DNA from: Pomphorhynchus laevis
Lineage: Eukaryota > Acanthocephala > Palaeacanthocephala > Echinorhynchida > Pomphorhynchidae
DNA length: 64,000 bases
NCBI GenBank assembly: GCA_012934845.2
Contig: WNNJ02002661.1
Span: 62,001 to 126,000, forward strand
Reading direction: 5' to 3'
Shown here: positions 41,694 through 52,511 of the stretch, piece by piece
Numbering within the stretch: the first letter of the stretch is position 1
Layout of the letters: every line of letters begins with the position of its first letter
Notes under the pieces: generated by a model
What the model was told of the DNA's origin: nothing
The model's input: only the letters and a program-made list of their open reading frames with translations
The model's database searches: none
Position numbers and translations under genes: made by a program

Positions 41694-44600
41694 ATGGTTC
41701 GTGGGAAGCCATCTAATCATAACCTCTGCTGCACCTGCAATGGACCTGCCGCTGTTTGCAAAGGGTGCAAATGCGTTAAGGCTGCCAGAAAATGCGTCAA
41801 CTGCAGAGCAGATGGGTGCAAAAACAGGCATCATTTCTCAGGGGACCAATGCCGCTGCGTCGAAGCAGTCCAGCCATGTACCAACTGCTCAGCCAGCCAA
41901 TTCAAAAATGGCCCTACTAATCAAGCTACACTCGTGGCGCAGGACCACGGTCGCAATGAGACCCCACAACATGATTCAATAGCTCAGAACCCTGACACTC
42001 TAACCAAAAGGCATTTTAATCAATAAGAAGCATTTGAGGAAGTGATACACTGGATACCGAATTCATTCGACCTGCCCGGTTGCAACGCTAGCGAAGAATT
42101 CCTAGATATGATAGCGGCATGCTTCAAAGACTTCAACAGCGACAAGCCAGACTACGATCCCTTGCAACAGGCGACGATCATGTGTCAACTCATCCTACCG
42201 AGAATTGCAACTAGAAAAATAAGCCTCGTTAGAAAATCATTGGAGAGGAGAATCAAACTATGGAAGATGAATCGACGTGAAGAGCTGATGAATGAAGCAC
42301 GATACATTCAGGCAAAGAAATTGGCCTCGCTAGATACTATTAAAAACCAAAAGAAAATTGATGCCACCAAAAGAATCATAAGTTTCGTGAAAAATGGGCG
42401 AATCGCAACAGCATCAAGATATCTAGTCGGACCGCCCGGCGGTATACTTTCGATTGACTCGATGATCAAAGAGAGATCCGTAAGAAATATTCTCCACGAG
42501 CTGCATCCAAGCGGTGCACCAGCAGATCTTGCATACGTATTGAAGAATACCCTACATGGCGCCAAGGAACATCATGACGTAAGATTCTATTTCCTCCAAC
42601 CCCAAGATATAATAGCAACATCGAGACAAATGAGCGGATCAAAAGGTCCTTCCGGAGTTGACATGAATGCCTGCCACAAGTTCTTAATAGCACACGGGAA
42701 GGCATCTGAAGAATTAACCAAATCAATATGCGACTTCGCAATCAAAATCGCCACTGAAGAAGTCGACCCTCGCAGATTGAGAGCATACACAGCATGTCGT
42801 CTGATTCCGTTAGATAAGAGGCCTGGAGTCAGACCGATTGCCATAGGTGAAGCCCTTCGGAGAATAATTGGACGCGTAATTCTCACACCGATCTCCGGAG
42901 ATCTACTCTCAGTGTGCGGGAACACTCAATTGTACGTCGGTCAGAAATGCGGGACAGAAATTGCTGTGCACTCAATCTGAAAAGCATTCATGCAGCGTGA
43001 TGATATGAATATCCTCTTGATCGATGCTAGAAACGCATTTAATAACATAAACAGAAAGTTAGCGCTGACAAATATAAAATATACATGCCCCGCAATAGAG
43101 AAAATCTTACTGAACACCTACGGAAAACCCAACGAACTATTAGTTGGTGGAGAAACGCTAAGATCCGATGAGGGATTCACCCAGGGTGACCCCCTATATA
43201 TGGCCGCCTTTGCCTTAGCCACACTGCCACTAATTACGAGACTACATAACGTTTCGAAGGGGACAATCCAAAAATGGTACGCGGACGACTGTGCCTGTGT
43301 AGTAACGATAACTGATCTCGAAGCGACATGGAAAGAGATAATTCGAATTGGTCCTAAATTCGGCTTTCATATCAACCCTTCCAAATGCGTACTCCTTATC
43401 AAAAACGAATCGAGACTGGATGAAATTTCTGCGACGAATCTGAAGGACATCACAATCAAATCACATGGTGTGAATTATTTGGGAAGCTTCAACGGATCAA
43501 AGGAATACATGAAGATAAAATGCGAAGAGGCGATCTTGATGAAATGCAATGAACACTCACGACTTCATGAAATCACAAATCACGAAGCATTTGCGTCATA
43601 CTTACTCTTGGTCAAAGCGCTACAACATAAGCTCACGTATATTAAATGAACTTATGAAACACAAGACTCCTGGTATGAGCCTCTACGCGAGCTACGTTTC
43701 AACCTCACACTACCTGATATGATGCATTATCAAGTTGGAAGTGAACATATTGAAAAAATAATCTCGATGCCAAGAAAACATGGAGGACTGAACATAATAG
43801 ACCCATGTCAAGGTGCTGCACAAGAATACAATTATTCACTCTCAGTTAGCGAGCCTGCAATGCAGGAAATCGAAGGTATGGAAGCCGCAAAAATGCAAGA
43901 TCGCATACGTCAGGAAATTAAAGCCGATAAACAAAACAATATCCAACAGGTAAGAGCTGATTTGAAATCCGCCTCCGACGATCTTTTGACGATCATCGAA
44001 AACGCAAGTAGGATCGGCTCTTCAGCTTGGCTTGACCCAAGAAACTTAGACAATAAATTATTTCTGAACATGAACGAATTCAGATATGCCCTTGTTAGAT
44101 ACAACTGGAAAAATCAATCTGAACCCTTAAAATGCAATTGTGGTCAAGATTTCGATATCCCACATGCACTTGCAGTGACACAATGCAGTGACAATTGAGA
44201 TGGTAAACATGCTACGGGAAACATGTCATGATGTTCAATTAGAACCACAACTCATGCCGATTTCCGCTAATGTCATCTTAGAAAAGACAACGACTACATG
44301 AGATAGTGATGCACGCTCGGATATTAAATGTACAGGATTGTTTGAACATATTACGGACCGGTCCTACATGAACGTATGCATATACAATACTTTGGCTCCG
44401 TCTTATGCTCACGATCGTATGTCAGATCCATTCCGATACCATGAATCGAGGAAAATCAATAAATACGCTGAAAGAATCACTTAAGTAGAAAACGCGTCCT
44501 TTCATCCGATAATAATCTCGACAACTGGCGGCATTGGGAAAGCAGCCGACCATGTATTTAGAAAAATCGCAACCATAATGTCACTGAAAAGAAAGATATC

Positions 44601-44745
44601 GTAATCAGATTGCATAACTAAGATTCGTTGCAAAATATCAACAACAATCGCTAAGTGTGTGTCAATGACACTGCGAGCTAATAGAAAAACCTCCCCTAGA
44701 AAAGATCAACAGACCGGCGAAGATCCCAAGGAATACTGACCTTCA
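41694..44745 (+). mobile_element. CXC-RT-RLE family LINE, near full length, broken
   Basis: The start is MVRGKPSNHNLCCTCNG. Cysteine-rich cluster CKGCKCVKAARKCVNCRADG, then an unusual second cluster CRCVEAVQPCTNCSA. After a stop at 42024 the frame continues from 42042 with SKGPSGVDMNACHKFLIAHG and RPIAIGEALRRIIGRVIL. 42990-43649 has LLIDARNAFNNINRKL (motif A), FTQGDPLYMAAFALATLPLI (motif B) and WYADDCACVV (motif C). 43719-44198 has CNCGQDFDIPHAL, and the nuclease part extends in other frames to 44745 (KYAERIT, STTGGIGKAADHVFRKIA). About five breaks in all. It is not intact, but every domain is recognisable. Confidence 0.9.
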
Positions 44746-45640
44746 CCAGTTCCTTCGCTAGGATGTTGATAAAGTGTGATTTGTAATGATAATTTGTAAC
44801 TGTGAAGAAACCACAAACGGTCTGTATATTTGAAATGGGTTAAATTCCCGCTGTATGTTATGTTTTGTAATAAATATTGTATATTTAAAAAAATAAATAA
44901 CTAGGCGTCTTACTAACATCGAAATGGTTATTCCAAAAACACTTTGAGATGAACATATGCAAATTAGTAAGTGCATTGTCATTTGCAAAAAAAGGTATCT
45001 TTATTGTCTTATGAGGGAGCACTTCGGTACTTCTCAATAATGTTAGAGCCGATCTTAACCTATAGCCTCAGTGTAATTTGGTCCGACGCCTCAATTCAAA
45101 ATTTTAAAATGATAAGAGTAAATGGTTATTTCTGAAGAGGTTTGATGGTGTCTCATCTAAATGTCACTCGACTTCAATAGCGTATCTTCTCGATCAACAG
45201 TCGTTATAAGTAGTTCAACAGCAACGTCTAAAGCTCGCGATGACTCCAGTTTTCCGCGAACACAAAATACGTTGGGAGGAGAGCCGATTGTAAGCTGTAA
45301 GCTGCACTACGCACCCCGGGATGTACCCTGGGCCTACGACTTCGTTGTTAGAAGAGAGTATCAAGTCAGCAAGAGTCGCAGTTAGCGAATTCGTTGTAGT
45401 GTATATTTCAATTCTATTAATTCTTTTAATTTGTATGTTTTTTAGATTGTATGTATTTTAGATTGTAATTAGCTAGAACACTTATAAATTTTCTTCATAA
45501 TATTGTTTTTTATAACAATAATAATCAATTTTGTTATTAATTAAACTTAATCCGCCACGCAGGGCTAAATACAATAAAATACAGTAATTTACAAGAAAGG
45601 GGGTTCCAGCAAATGGACTAATAATAATATTTTTTTAATA
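44746..45640. other. Between two CXC-RLE elements: tails and a possible antisense 5' end
   Basis: 44820-44900 resembles an element 3' tail. 45312-45340 (CCCGGGATGTACCCTGGG, then TACGAC) closely matches 55772-55799, which lies just upstream of the minus-strand ORF starting at 55694, so a 5' end of a related minus-strand element may be here without its ORF. 45464-45491 matches the arms of the fold-back at 172-405. The 74-aa frame at 45161 is not recognised. Confidence 0.45.
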
Positions 45641-45747
45641 ATAATAATTTTTTTAATATTTTTTTAACAAAAAAAAGATATTATTACAGGTCATAGATAT
45701 AAGTTTGAACTTTCACTAGTTTGAACTTCATTTTTGCATCATTCTTA

Positions 45748-45799
45748 TTTAGGAATATATTTACTTAAATCTGACCCTATTATTTCTTTACTTTTAGAT
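45748..45799 (-). mobile_element. Small Penelope-like fragment
   Basis: It matches 23222-23270 (the N-terminal domain coding [19 protein letters not shown]) nearly base for base. It ends in TTCTTTACTTTTAGA, 37 bp before the left end of the intact CXC-RLE element. Confidence 0.8.
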
Positions 45800-45836
45800 A
45801 ATCAATAATAATTATTTTATTTTATTAATAATTCTT

Positions 45837-48800
45837 GGTTATCGTGTCAGCAAGCCGTTGCTCCTGCGAAACGGTGAGTTATTATTATCACTACTAATAG
45901 TGTAATCAACGCTCTGAAATCGACGCTACATGCCTAGAGGAATACCTTCTTCGCTATCAAAATGCTGCAACTGCAACACGAGTGCAGCCAAATGTATTCG
46001 CTGTAAATGTGCGCGCAATTCGAAACCTTGCACAACGTGCTCTGCTCCTAACTGCTCCAGGAAAAACCCGGTGCTGTCCACACACGCGTCTACCAATGTC
46101 CAACTTACATCGCACTTACGTGCTACATCTGAAACTCAAAACGTTGGAACAAAAAGTCCGCAGAACATTCTTCAGACAGAACTTGAGCCTATAACTGCAA
46201 CCATCTCGCAACTCCAATCTTCATCAGATACTCTCTCGGTGGAGTCGATATTGCATGAAGTTATTCTATGGAAACCAAACCTGTTTAGACTACCAAGATG
46301 CATCGGATCTAAGCGATTTATCTCAGAGCTTGCACGGATATATGAATTAGCATCCACAAACGATTGCTCGCTTTCACTCGCGGTTGTCATCAGTCAGTTA
46401 ATCCTCCAGCGCCCTGCTAAAGCGAACCCTAAGCAACTAAAACAAATTCTCGATCGCAGACTTGATTGTTGGACAAGCGGAGATATGCAAACGCTGCTCA
46501 ACGAAGCTCGTTTTCTCCAGTCTCAGTCTTCCCACAAGCTATATGATCCTCTAAATAATGATATTCTGAAAACTGTTCAGAAGCTTGTTCTTGGTGGGAA
46601 GATGACAGCTGCTGTCAAATTACTTGAATCAAATGATGGTAGAGGGCATCCTCTTCGAATAGACGAAATAATAGACGGCCAAACAGTGAGACAAATTCTT
46701 ATTGATAAGCATCCGATGGCTTCAGCAAAATCTGATGACGCCATTCTGCGCAGGCCTATCGATGACATTCCTGAGTTTCACCCAGTCGAATTTGATTCTA
46801 TTGACTTTGAACTGATCGTTGCCAACTCTAAGAAAGTAAAGGGAGGAGCGGGCCCGTCCGGATTAGATGCAAGAGCATGGCATCGAATGTTGGTTGACTT
46901 TGGGGCAGAATCGAAACGTCTAGCTGAATCACTTGCATCTTTCGCTCGACAATTAGCATTAAATCCAATCTCACAGGAGTCGATGACAGCCTTCACCGCT
47001 AGTCGCCTTATTCCTCTTAGCAAAAATCTTGGCGTACGTCCTATAGGAATAGGAGATGTTTCCAGACGCATTATATCTAAATCAATATTGAAAATAATAT
47101 CACCCCAACTGCAAACAATATGCGGGAACGTCCAATTCTGCGCCTCGCAGCGTGCTGGCACCGAATGTGTTATTCACGATATTCGTGACTCGTTGAAGAG
47201 AAATCCTACATTCGTGCTACTCACAATAGATGCTGACAACGCATTCAACAGAGTGAATAGAATGACGGCTCTCTCAAACATGCCAAATATCTGTCCAGCA
47301 TTGAACACAGTCCTTTCTAACCTATACAGAAAGCCGACACTGCTAACAATTGACAGTGAATTCTTACTATCTGCTGAAGGATTTACACAGGGCGACGTCT
47401 TTTCGATGGCAGCGTTTGCCTCTGCAACACTTCCGTTACTACTCCGTATCAAAAGAACTTGCCCAAACATAAAACAGTTATGGTACGCAGACGACGGCAA
47501 CCTCATAGGTTCCCCACAAGATGTCATTGAAGCATTTAAGTTGCTTCAATCCTTCGGCCCCTCATATGGCGTACACTTGAATCCGGGAAAATGCAAGGTA
47601 TATTCCAACGGGAACGACATCTCGACTTTCCAATCGTTACTTGATAACGCTGGAGTCTCCATCGTTGAGGATGGCTTACCCGTTCTTGGAGTACCAATCG
47701 GATCAGCCGAATACATAGAGACGTTTATCCGATCATCAGTTTCCTCCCTTTGCACATTAGTGTCACAGTTGAAGAAAGTAGGAGAGTTAGACACTCAGGT
47801 TGCATACGTGTGCCTAATTAAGTCTATTCAGCATAAATGGACACATACTCAACGATGCTGTGAATGCCCCTCTGCGTGGTTCGCACCTCTGACACTGAAA
47901 CTAAAGTCTACAATATCACATATTTTTGACATTGATATTTCTCAAGACGATATCTTATGGCGCACATGCCAGTTGAGTTTTCGCAACGGCGGTTTATGCA
48001 TTAGAGATCCGTCCACGTTACCAAGCAACGAATATCGATCATCGACCTCAGTGTGTGAGCCAAGCATACAAGGATATATTGGCTCGGTACTTAATTCTAT
48101 GCAGGAGAAAATTATTAAAAATCTACGGGCAGCAAAAGCCTCTAGTGAAAAGCTAGACCAAGAAGATATTTTGAGCAATGCGAGTGGAATTCTGTGTACC
48201 GCAATTGAGCATGCTTCAACAACAGGGGCTTCGTCATGGCTATCCGGATATCCTACATTCGATCGAGCAACTCGATTAAGTAACATCGAGTTTTGTGATT
48301 CTATTTCTTCTAGATACGGAATTACGCCTAAATCCGCACCAACTCAATGTAAATGTAGGCAGATTAATACAGTTGCCCATGCTCTCTCATGCCCATTCGG
48401 TGGTCTTCCGTCGATGCGACACGATGCCGTGCGCGATTTTATTGCCTATCAGCTAACAGAAACATCGTATAACGTACAAGTCGAGCCGCTGCTTACACCA
48501 GTCCCGCCAAACTTTGACTTTAGAAACGGCTCAACGACAAAAGACCGTGATGCTAGGCTCGACATTGCATGCTCAGGGTTGTTTGGTGATAGGAGTGAGC
48601 GAACTTTCTTCGACATTTGCGTGTTTAACGCTTTCGCTCAGTCCAACTCCTCCAAGACACCAGAGTCCTGCTATAAGTACCACCAACAGCGAAAGCGCAG
48701 TAAATATCTCGAAAGAATAACAGAGTTCGAGCGGGGGTCTCTTGTACCCGCCGTCTTCTCATTCTCAGGTGGAAGCGGTGACAATGCCACACAACTTTTA

Positions 48801-49050
48801 AGACGGATCGCATCTAAATTGGCAAATAAGCGAGCAAGCAGATACCCCGACGAGCTTACAAAGCTTAGAACGCGTCTAGGCCTATTACTTGCAAAAATGA
48901 CATCGCGATGCATCAGAGAAACGCGATCTGCAATCGGACGTCCAGAATTTTGAACCCAAACTGAACTGAATTTTTATTTACGGGCCCATTTGCGGGTAAC
49001 CCAGAGATTGTAATTTAAAAAAATAAAAATAAAAAAAATAAAAAAAATAA
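45837..49050 (+). mobile_element. CXC-RT-RLE family LINE, full length with target duplication
   Basis: About 3.2 kb between two copies of TAATAATTCTT (45826-45836 and 49051-49061), the probable target duplication. It comprises a 93-bp leader, one 1007-codon ORF and a short 3' UTR with GGGCCCATTTGCGGGTAACC and an A/TAA-rich tail. This is the only copy in the window with no break in the ORF. The flanking sequence is TAA/ATT-rich, as expected for insertion into such repeats. Confidence 0.85.
45930..48953 (+). CDS. Single-ORF retrotransposon protein: CXC-like domain, reverse transcriptase, restriction-like endonuclease
   Basis: 1007 aa, uninterrupted. Residues 12-42 have the cysteine spacing C-C-x-C-x6-C-x2-C-x-C-x6-C-x2-C-x4-C (CCNCNTSAAKCIRCKCARNS onwards), resembling Tesmin/TSO1 CXC modules. 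The RT has GGAGPSGLDARAWHRM at about 305, VRPIGIGDVSRRII, LLTIDADNAFNRVNR (motif A, about 430), GFTQGDVFSMAAFASATLPL (motif B, about 484) and WYADDGNLIG (motif C, about 518). The C-terminus has CKCRQINTVAHALSCPFGG at about 807-825 (C-x-C...H...C knuckle), RHDAVRDFIAYQL, and ARLDIACSGLFGDRSERTFF followed by DICVF (RLE-type D-x(n)-D, about 876-895), then KYLERITEFERGSLVP. This layout is that of RLE-bearing LINEs (R2 group), with target-primed reverse transcription as the inferred mechanism. The clade is uncertain. Confidence 0.9.
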   Translation: MPRGIPSSLSKCCNCNTSAAKCIRCKCARNSKPCTTCSAPNCSRKNPVLSTHASTNVQLTSHLRATSETQNVGTKSPQNILQTELEPITATISQLQSSSDTLSVESILHEVILWKPNLFRLPRCIGSKRFISELARIYELASTNDCSLSLAVVISQLILQRPAKANPKQLKQILDRRLDCWTSGDMQTLLNEARFLQSQSSHKLYDPLNNDILKTVQKLVLGGKMTAAVKLLESNDGRGHPLRIDEIIDGQTVRQILIDKHPMASAKSDDAILRRPIDDIPEFHPVEFDSIDFELIVANSKKVKGGAGPSGLDARAWHRMLVDFGAESKRLAESLASFARQLALNPISQESMTAFTASRLIPLSKNLGVRPIGIGDVSRRIISKSILKIISPQLQTICGNVQFCASQRAGTECVIHDIRDSLKRNPTFVLLTIDADNAFNRVNRMTALSNMPNICPALNTVLSNLYRKPTLLTIDSEFLLSAEGFTQGDVFSMAAFASATLPLLLRIKRTCPNIKQLWYADDGNLIGSPQDVIEAFKLLQSFGPSYGVHLNPGKCKVYSNGNDISTFQSLLDNAGVSIVEDGLPVLGVPIGSAEYIETFIRSSVSSLCTLVSQLKKVGELDTQVAYVCLIKSIQHKWTHTQRCCECPSAWFAPLTLKLKSTISHIFDIDISQDDILWRTCQLSFRNGGLCIRDPSTLPSNEYRSSTSVCEPSIQGYIGSVLNSMQEKIIKNLRAAKASSEKLDQEDILSNASGILCTAIEHASTTGASSWLSGYPTFDRATRLSNIEFCDSISSRYGITPKSAPTQCKCRQINTVAHALSCPFGGLPSMRHDAVRDFIAYQLTETSYNVQVEPLLTPVPPNFDFRNGSTTKDRDARLDIACSGLFGDRSERTFFDICVFNAFAQSNSSKTPESCYKYHQQRKRSKYLERITEFERGSLVPAVFSFSGGSGDNATQLLRRIASKLANKRASRYPDELTKLRTRLGLLLAKMTSRCIRETRSAIGRPEF

Positions 49051-49139
49051 TAATAATTCTTTATTTTTAGATAATAATAATAATTATTTTTTAATAATAT
49101 TTTTTTTAAATAATAAATATTATTACATTAATATAGGCT

Positions 49140-49745
49140 CCCGCAAATGGGCCTTAATTTACAATTTTAAAGAAAAAACTTCACCAAGCCAGTTTTAATA
49201 TTCAAAAAGTCACTAAATTATTCATTTTTGAGTTTCGGCATCGTTGTAGCACGAGTTGAGGTAAAATAATCGCCAATTTAAGAGAACAACTGTCAGATGC
49301 TGCAAATTCATAGATGCGAGCCATTTCGGAAATAAACGATTTCGACGCTTGACACCTTGGTAGTCTTAACAAATTCGGCTTCCAGAGTGCCACTTCCGTG
49401 AATATCACATCGATGTATTCAGGTGAAACACTGTTTTGATGAGATATTGACGCTTCACATTGTATGTCGTCGTTGTGGACTGGTTGGATTGGATGGACGT
49501 ATTCGTTATTAAAGGTGTTATTCCGATGTCCATCGTTACAATGATTTGTGTTTATATTGGTAATATCCGCAGGATTTTTGAGTTTATTAAGGCAGTGTCC
49601 TGCCGAACAATTTGTACAAGGATGTTTCGCTCTTGCACATTTACAGTTTTTGCATTTAGCTGCCTGTCCATTACACGTACAGCATTTGTATGTAGAGGAT
49701 GGGACACCTCGAGGCATGCTTGTGTGTTATAGTGTATGTATGTTA
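49140..49745 (-). mobile_element. Internally deleted CXC-RLE derivative (SINE-like)
   Basis: A minus-strand frame of 171 aa (49202-49717) starts MPRGVPSSTYKCCTCNGQAA with the full cysteine-rich module and LWKPNLLRLPRCQASKSFIS. It then jumps directly to the family's terminal 3' UTR (from about 49200), including the AAGCCAGTTTTAATATTC block and CCCGCAAATGGGCC shared with 49905 and 57299. RT and endonuclease are absent. It keeps both ends and an open reading frame for the CXC module. Confidence 0.85.
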
Positions 49746-49861
49746 GAGGAAATTGATGATGTAAATTTGATTGTAATCCAAATTATGTAATCGAAAATTT
49801 TGTAATCCAAAATTATTGTAATAATTCTTTTTTTTTATTTTTTATTATTATTATTTTTTTA

Positions 49862-50162
49862 ATATTATTTTTTATTATAAATATTATTACATTAATATAG
49901 GTTCCCGCAAATGGGCCTTAATTTACAATTTTAAAGAAAAAAACCTCACCAAGCCAGTTTTAATATTCAAAAAGTCACTAAATTATTCTTCATTGATTAA
50001 ACATAAATCCCTTTGAGGACGATTTATAGCTGATCGAGCTCCACGGACACATCGAGAAGTCATCTTTGCAAGGATAACGCTGATGCCACTACGTAATCTG
50101 CTTATTTGATCGTTGTATGAGCTGTTATGACTCCTTGCCATGGAGCCCGCGATTCTCTTTAA
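49862..50162 (-). mobile_element. CXC-RLE LINE 3' end, left arm of an inverted pair
   Basis: The minus strand encodes the C-terminus SYNDQISRLRSGISVILAKM followed by RGARSAINRPQ, the 3' UTR and the CCCGCAAATGGGCC motif. 49944-50162 is an inverted copy of 50628-50846 (219 bp each), differing at very few positions. Confidence 0.88.
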
Positions 50163-50860
50163 AATGTGAAGAACAAAACTCAATGTAAAGAACAAAACTC
50201 GATATCACACACTTTCTCGTGCCCTTTAGGCGGCTTGCCATCAATGAGACACGATGCCGTCCGTGATTTTCTAGCGAATAGATTATCTGAATGTTGTCGT
50301 AACGTAGCAATCGAGCCAAAACTATCCCCTCTGCATGATGAAATATGCTTCCAAAATCACGGTACAACTATTGATCGTGAAGCGAGACTTGACATATCAT
50401 GTTCCGGAATCTTTGGAGACAGAACGGAGTGTACTTTCCTTGATATCTGCGTGTTCAACGCATACGCTCCCTCTAACTCCAGTAAGAGTATCGGACCATG
50501 CTTCGAATATCATGAACTAAGGAAGAAAAGGAAGTATCTTGAGAGAGTAAATAGCATAGAGCATGCGTCATTTATTCCCGTAGTATTTTCGATGCTCGGA
50601 GGGGCGGGTACGGAAGCGACAATCCTGTTAAAGAGAATCGCGGGCTCCATGGCAAGGAGTCATAACAGCTCATACAACGATGAAATAAGCAGATTACGTA
50701 GTGGCATCAGCGTTATCCTTGCAAAGATGACTTCTCGATGTGTCCGTGGAGCTCGATCAGCTATAAATCGTCCTCAAAGGGATTTATGTTTAATCAATGA
50801 AGAATAATTTAGTGACTTTTTGAATATTAAAACTGGCTTGGTGAGGTAATAATTTTTTTT
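50163..50860 (+). mobile_element. CXC-RLE LINE 3' end, right part of the inverted pair
   Basis: The plus-strand frame 50166-50807 (213 aa) covers SHTFSCPLGGLPSMRHDAVR, DREARLDISCSGIFGDRTEC with TFLDICVFNAYAP, and KYLERVNSIEHASFIPVVFS, i.e. the knuckle and the nuclease. It is 5'-truncated in the knuckle at the junction with the left arm. It is closely related to the copy at 57290-58560. Confidence 0.88.
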
Positions 50861-50861
50861 T

Positions 50862-52511
50862 TTTTTTTTTAAATAATTGATTTTTTTTGAAAAAAAAAAC
50901 AAACAAATATAGTTATACTATAAATTTTAGTTCATTGAGTTTGCAGGTCGATGTCGAGCAGAACGAGGACCGCGAATACACATCGAAATTGAACGAGCCA
51001 ACTGAATTCCAATCTTTGACCGTAATTTTGTCAATTCTTCTGAGTAGGAATGATTGTTTTTTATTGCCATCTTCTGTGCAATTCTCTGAATTAATTGTGC
51101 AGATGATTTTACTGCTCCACCGAAACATGATAACACGATAGGTGCGAAATTCGCCCTCTCTATGGCAGTTACTCTCTCTTGATACTTAGCGAATTTACGT
51201 GTTTCGTGATATGTAAAAGCAGCCCCAGCGGATTTCGAAAGGTTGGACGGAGCGAAAACGTTAAAAACGCAAGTATCAAATAAAGTTCGCTCCGAACGAC
51301 TTCCATAAAAACCACAGCAGGCGATATCCAAACGTGCATCATGAGCGCGAGATGTAGATATGCGCTCGAAATGAATACTAGAATTTACTGGCAGTAGTGT
51401 TGGCTCTTTTTGCACATTATCACATATTTCTGTCAAGGTTTTAGAAAATATATCACGAATTGAATCATGTCTTATCGATGGATGACCTCCGGTGGGACAG
51501 GTAAGTGAGTGAGCCAGAGAATTATGTTCACCGCAGGGGCAATGAGAGGGCGCGTCTAGTGGTAGTCTATGATATCGAGCTGCAAGTGCGTCACGAAATT
51601 CTACATTGCTAACTCGAGTCCAACGATCACTCGTAGGATATGTGGAGAGCCATGACGAGGCACCTTTGACTTGTAGATGTTCCATAATACGTAACAAATT
51701 GTCACCAACATTAGCTACTCGATCTCTAAGCAATGACTTTTGAATATCAATCTTTGAAGTGCCTATAAGGGCAATGCGTTTGGATTGTTCAGTCCTTAAG
51801 TCCACACCGTATAAGCCATTTAAATAAGGAGTGCATATATCTTTTGAGCTTTTAAACTCTTCTATCGCAGTAAAACGTGGGTCAGCAATACCTAGACCAC
51901 CTAGTCTTATCGGAAGGGTAAATAACGGCCATAAATAATCGTCGTCAGGCAATTTCAAATTAAAAAGCTTATCAAAACGCTTCTGAATGGTGTCATATAG
52001 ATCATCGAAACTACCAATTGAACAGTTTGTGGTTCTTTGCAAGTGAATCCATTTATGCTGAAGCGATCTGGTCATACTAGTATAGCTTATCTGCAAATCA
52101 AGAATACCCACGTCAGCAAGACGATTTACTAATGAGCAATAATTAGAGATCTTTTGTTCCGTAGTTTTATTTATATAATCATCTGTTCCAATAGGAGCAC
52201 CGAGTACTAACGTGCCATCGACAACAATGTCGATTCCCGTTTCATTAAAAAGTTTGCGGGTACTATCTGCATTTTCGGGACTAGTTAGTAGAACGCATTT
52301 GTTGCTGTTGACATGAAATCCGAAAGCACGGCCGTAGTCACACAAGAATTTGAAAGCCTTGTAAATTTGCACAGGTTCGCCGATTAAATTGCCATCATCC
52401 GCGTACCAGAATTGGTTGATGTTAGGAAACTCCTCAGTAATGTTCAACAATAATGGCAGGGTTGCTACGGCAAAAGCTGGCATAGCAAGTACATCACCTT
52501 GCGTAAATTGG
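50862..52511 (-). mobile_element. CXC-RT-RLE family LINE, 5'-truncated inside RT motif B, ORF otherwise open
   Basis: A 518-aa minus-strand frame (50927-52483), open to its stop, begins within FTQGDVLAMPAFAVATLPLL. It has FWYADDGNLIGEP (motif C), CPCGEHNSLAHSLTCPTGGH, ARLDIACCGFYGSRSERTLF with DTCVF, and KYQERVTAIERANFAPIVLS. The truncation point abuts a duplicated TAATAATTCTTTACT in the 3' tail of the next element, so it probably inserted there. Confidence 0.9.
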
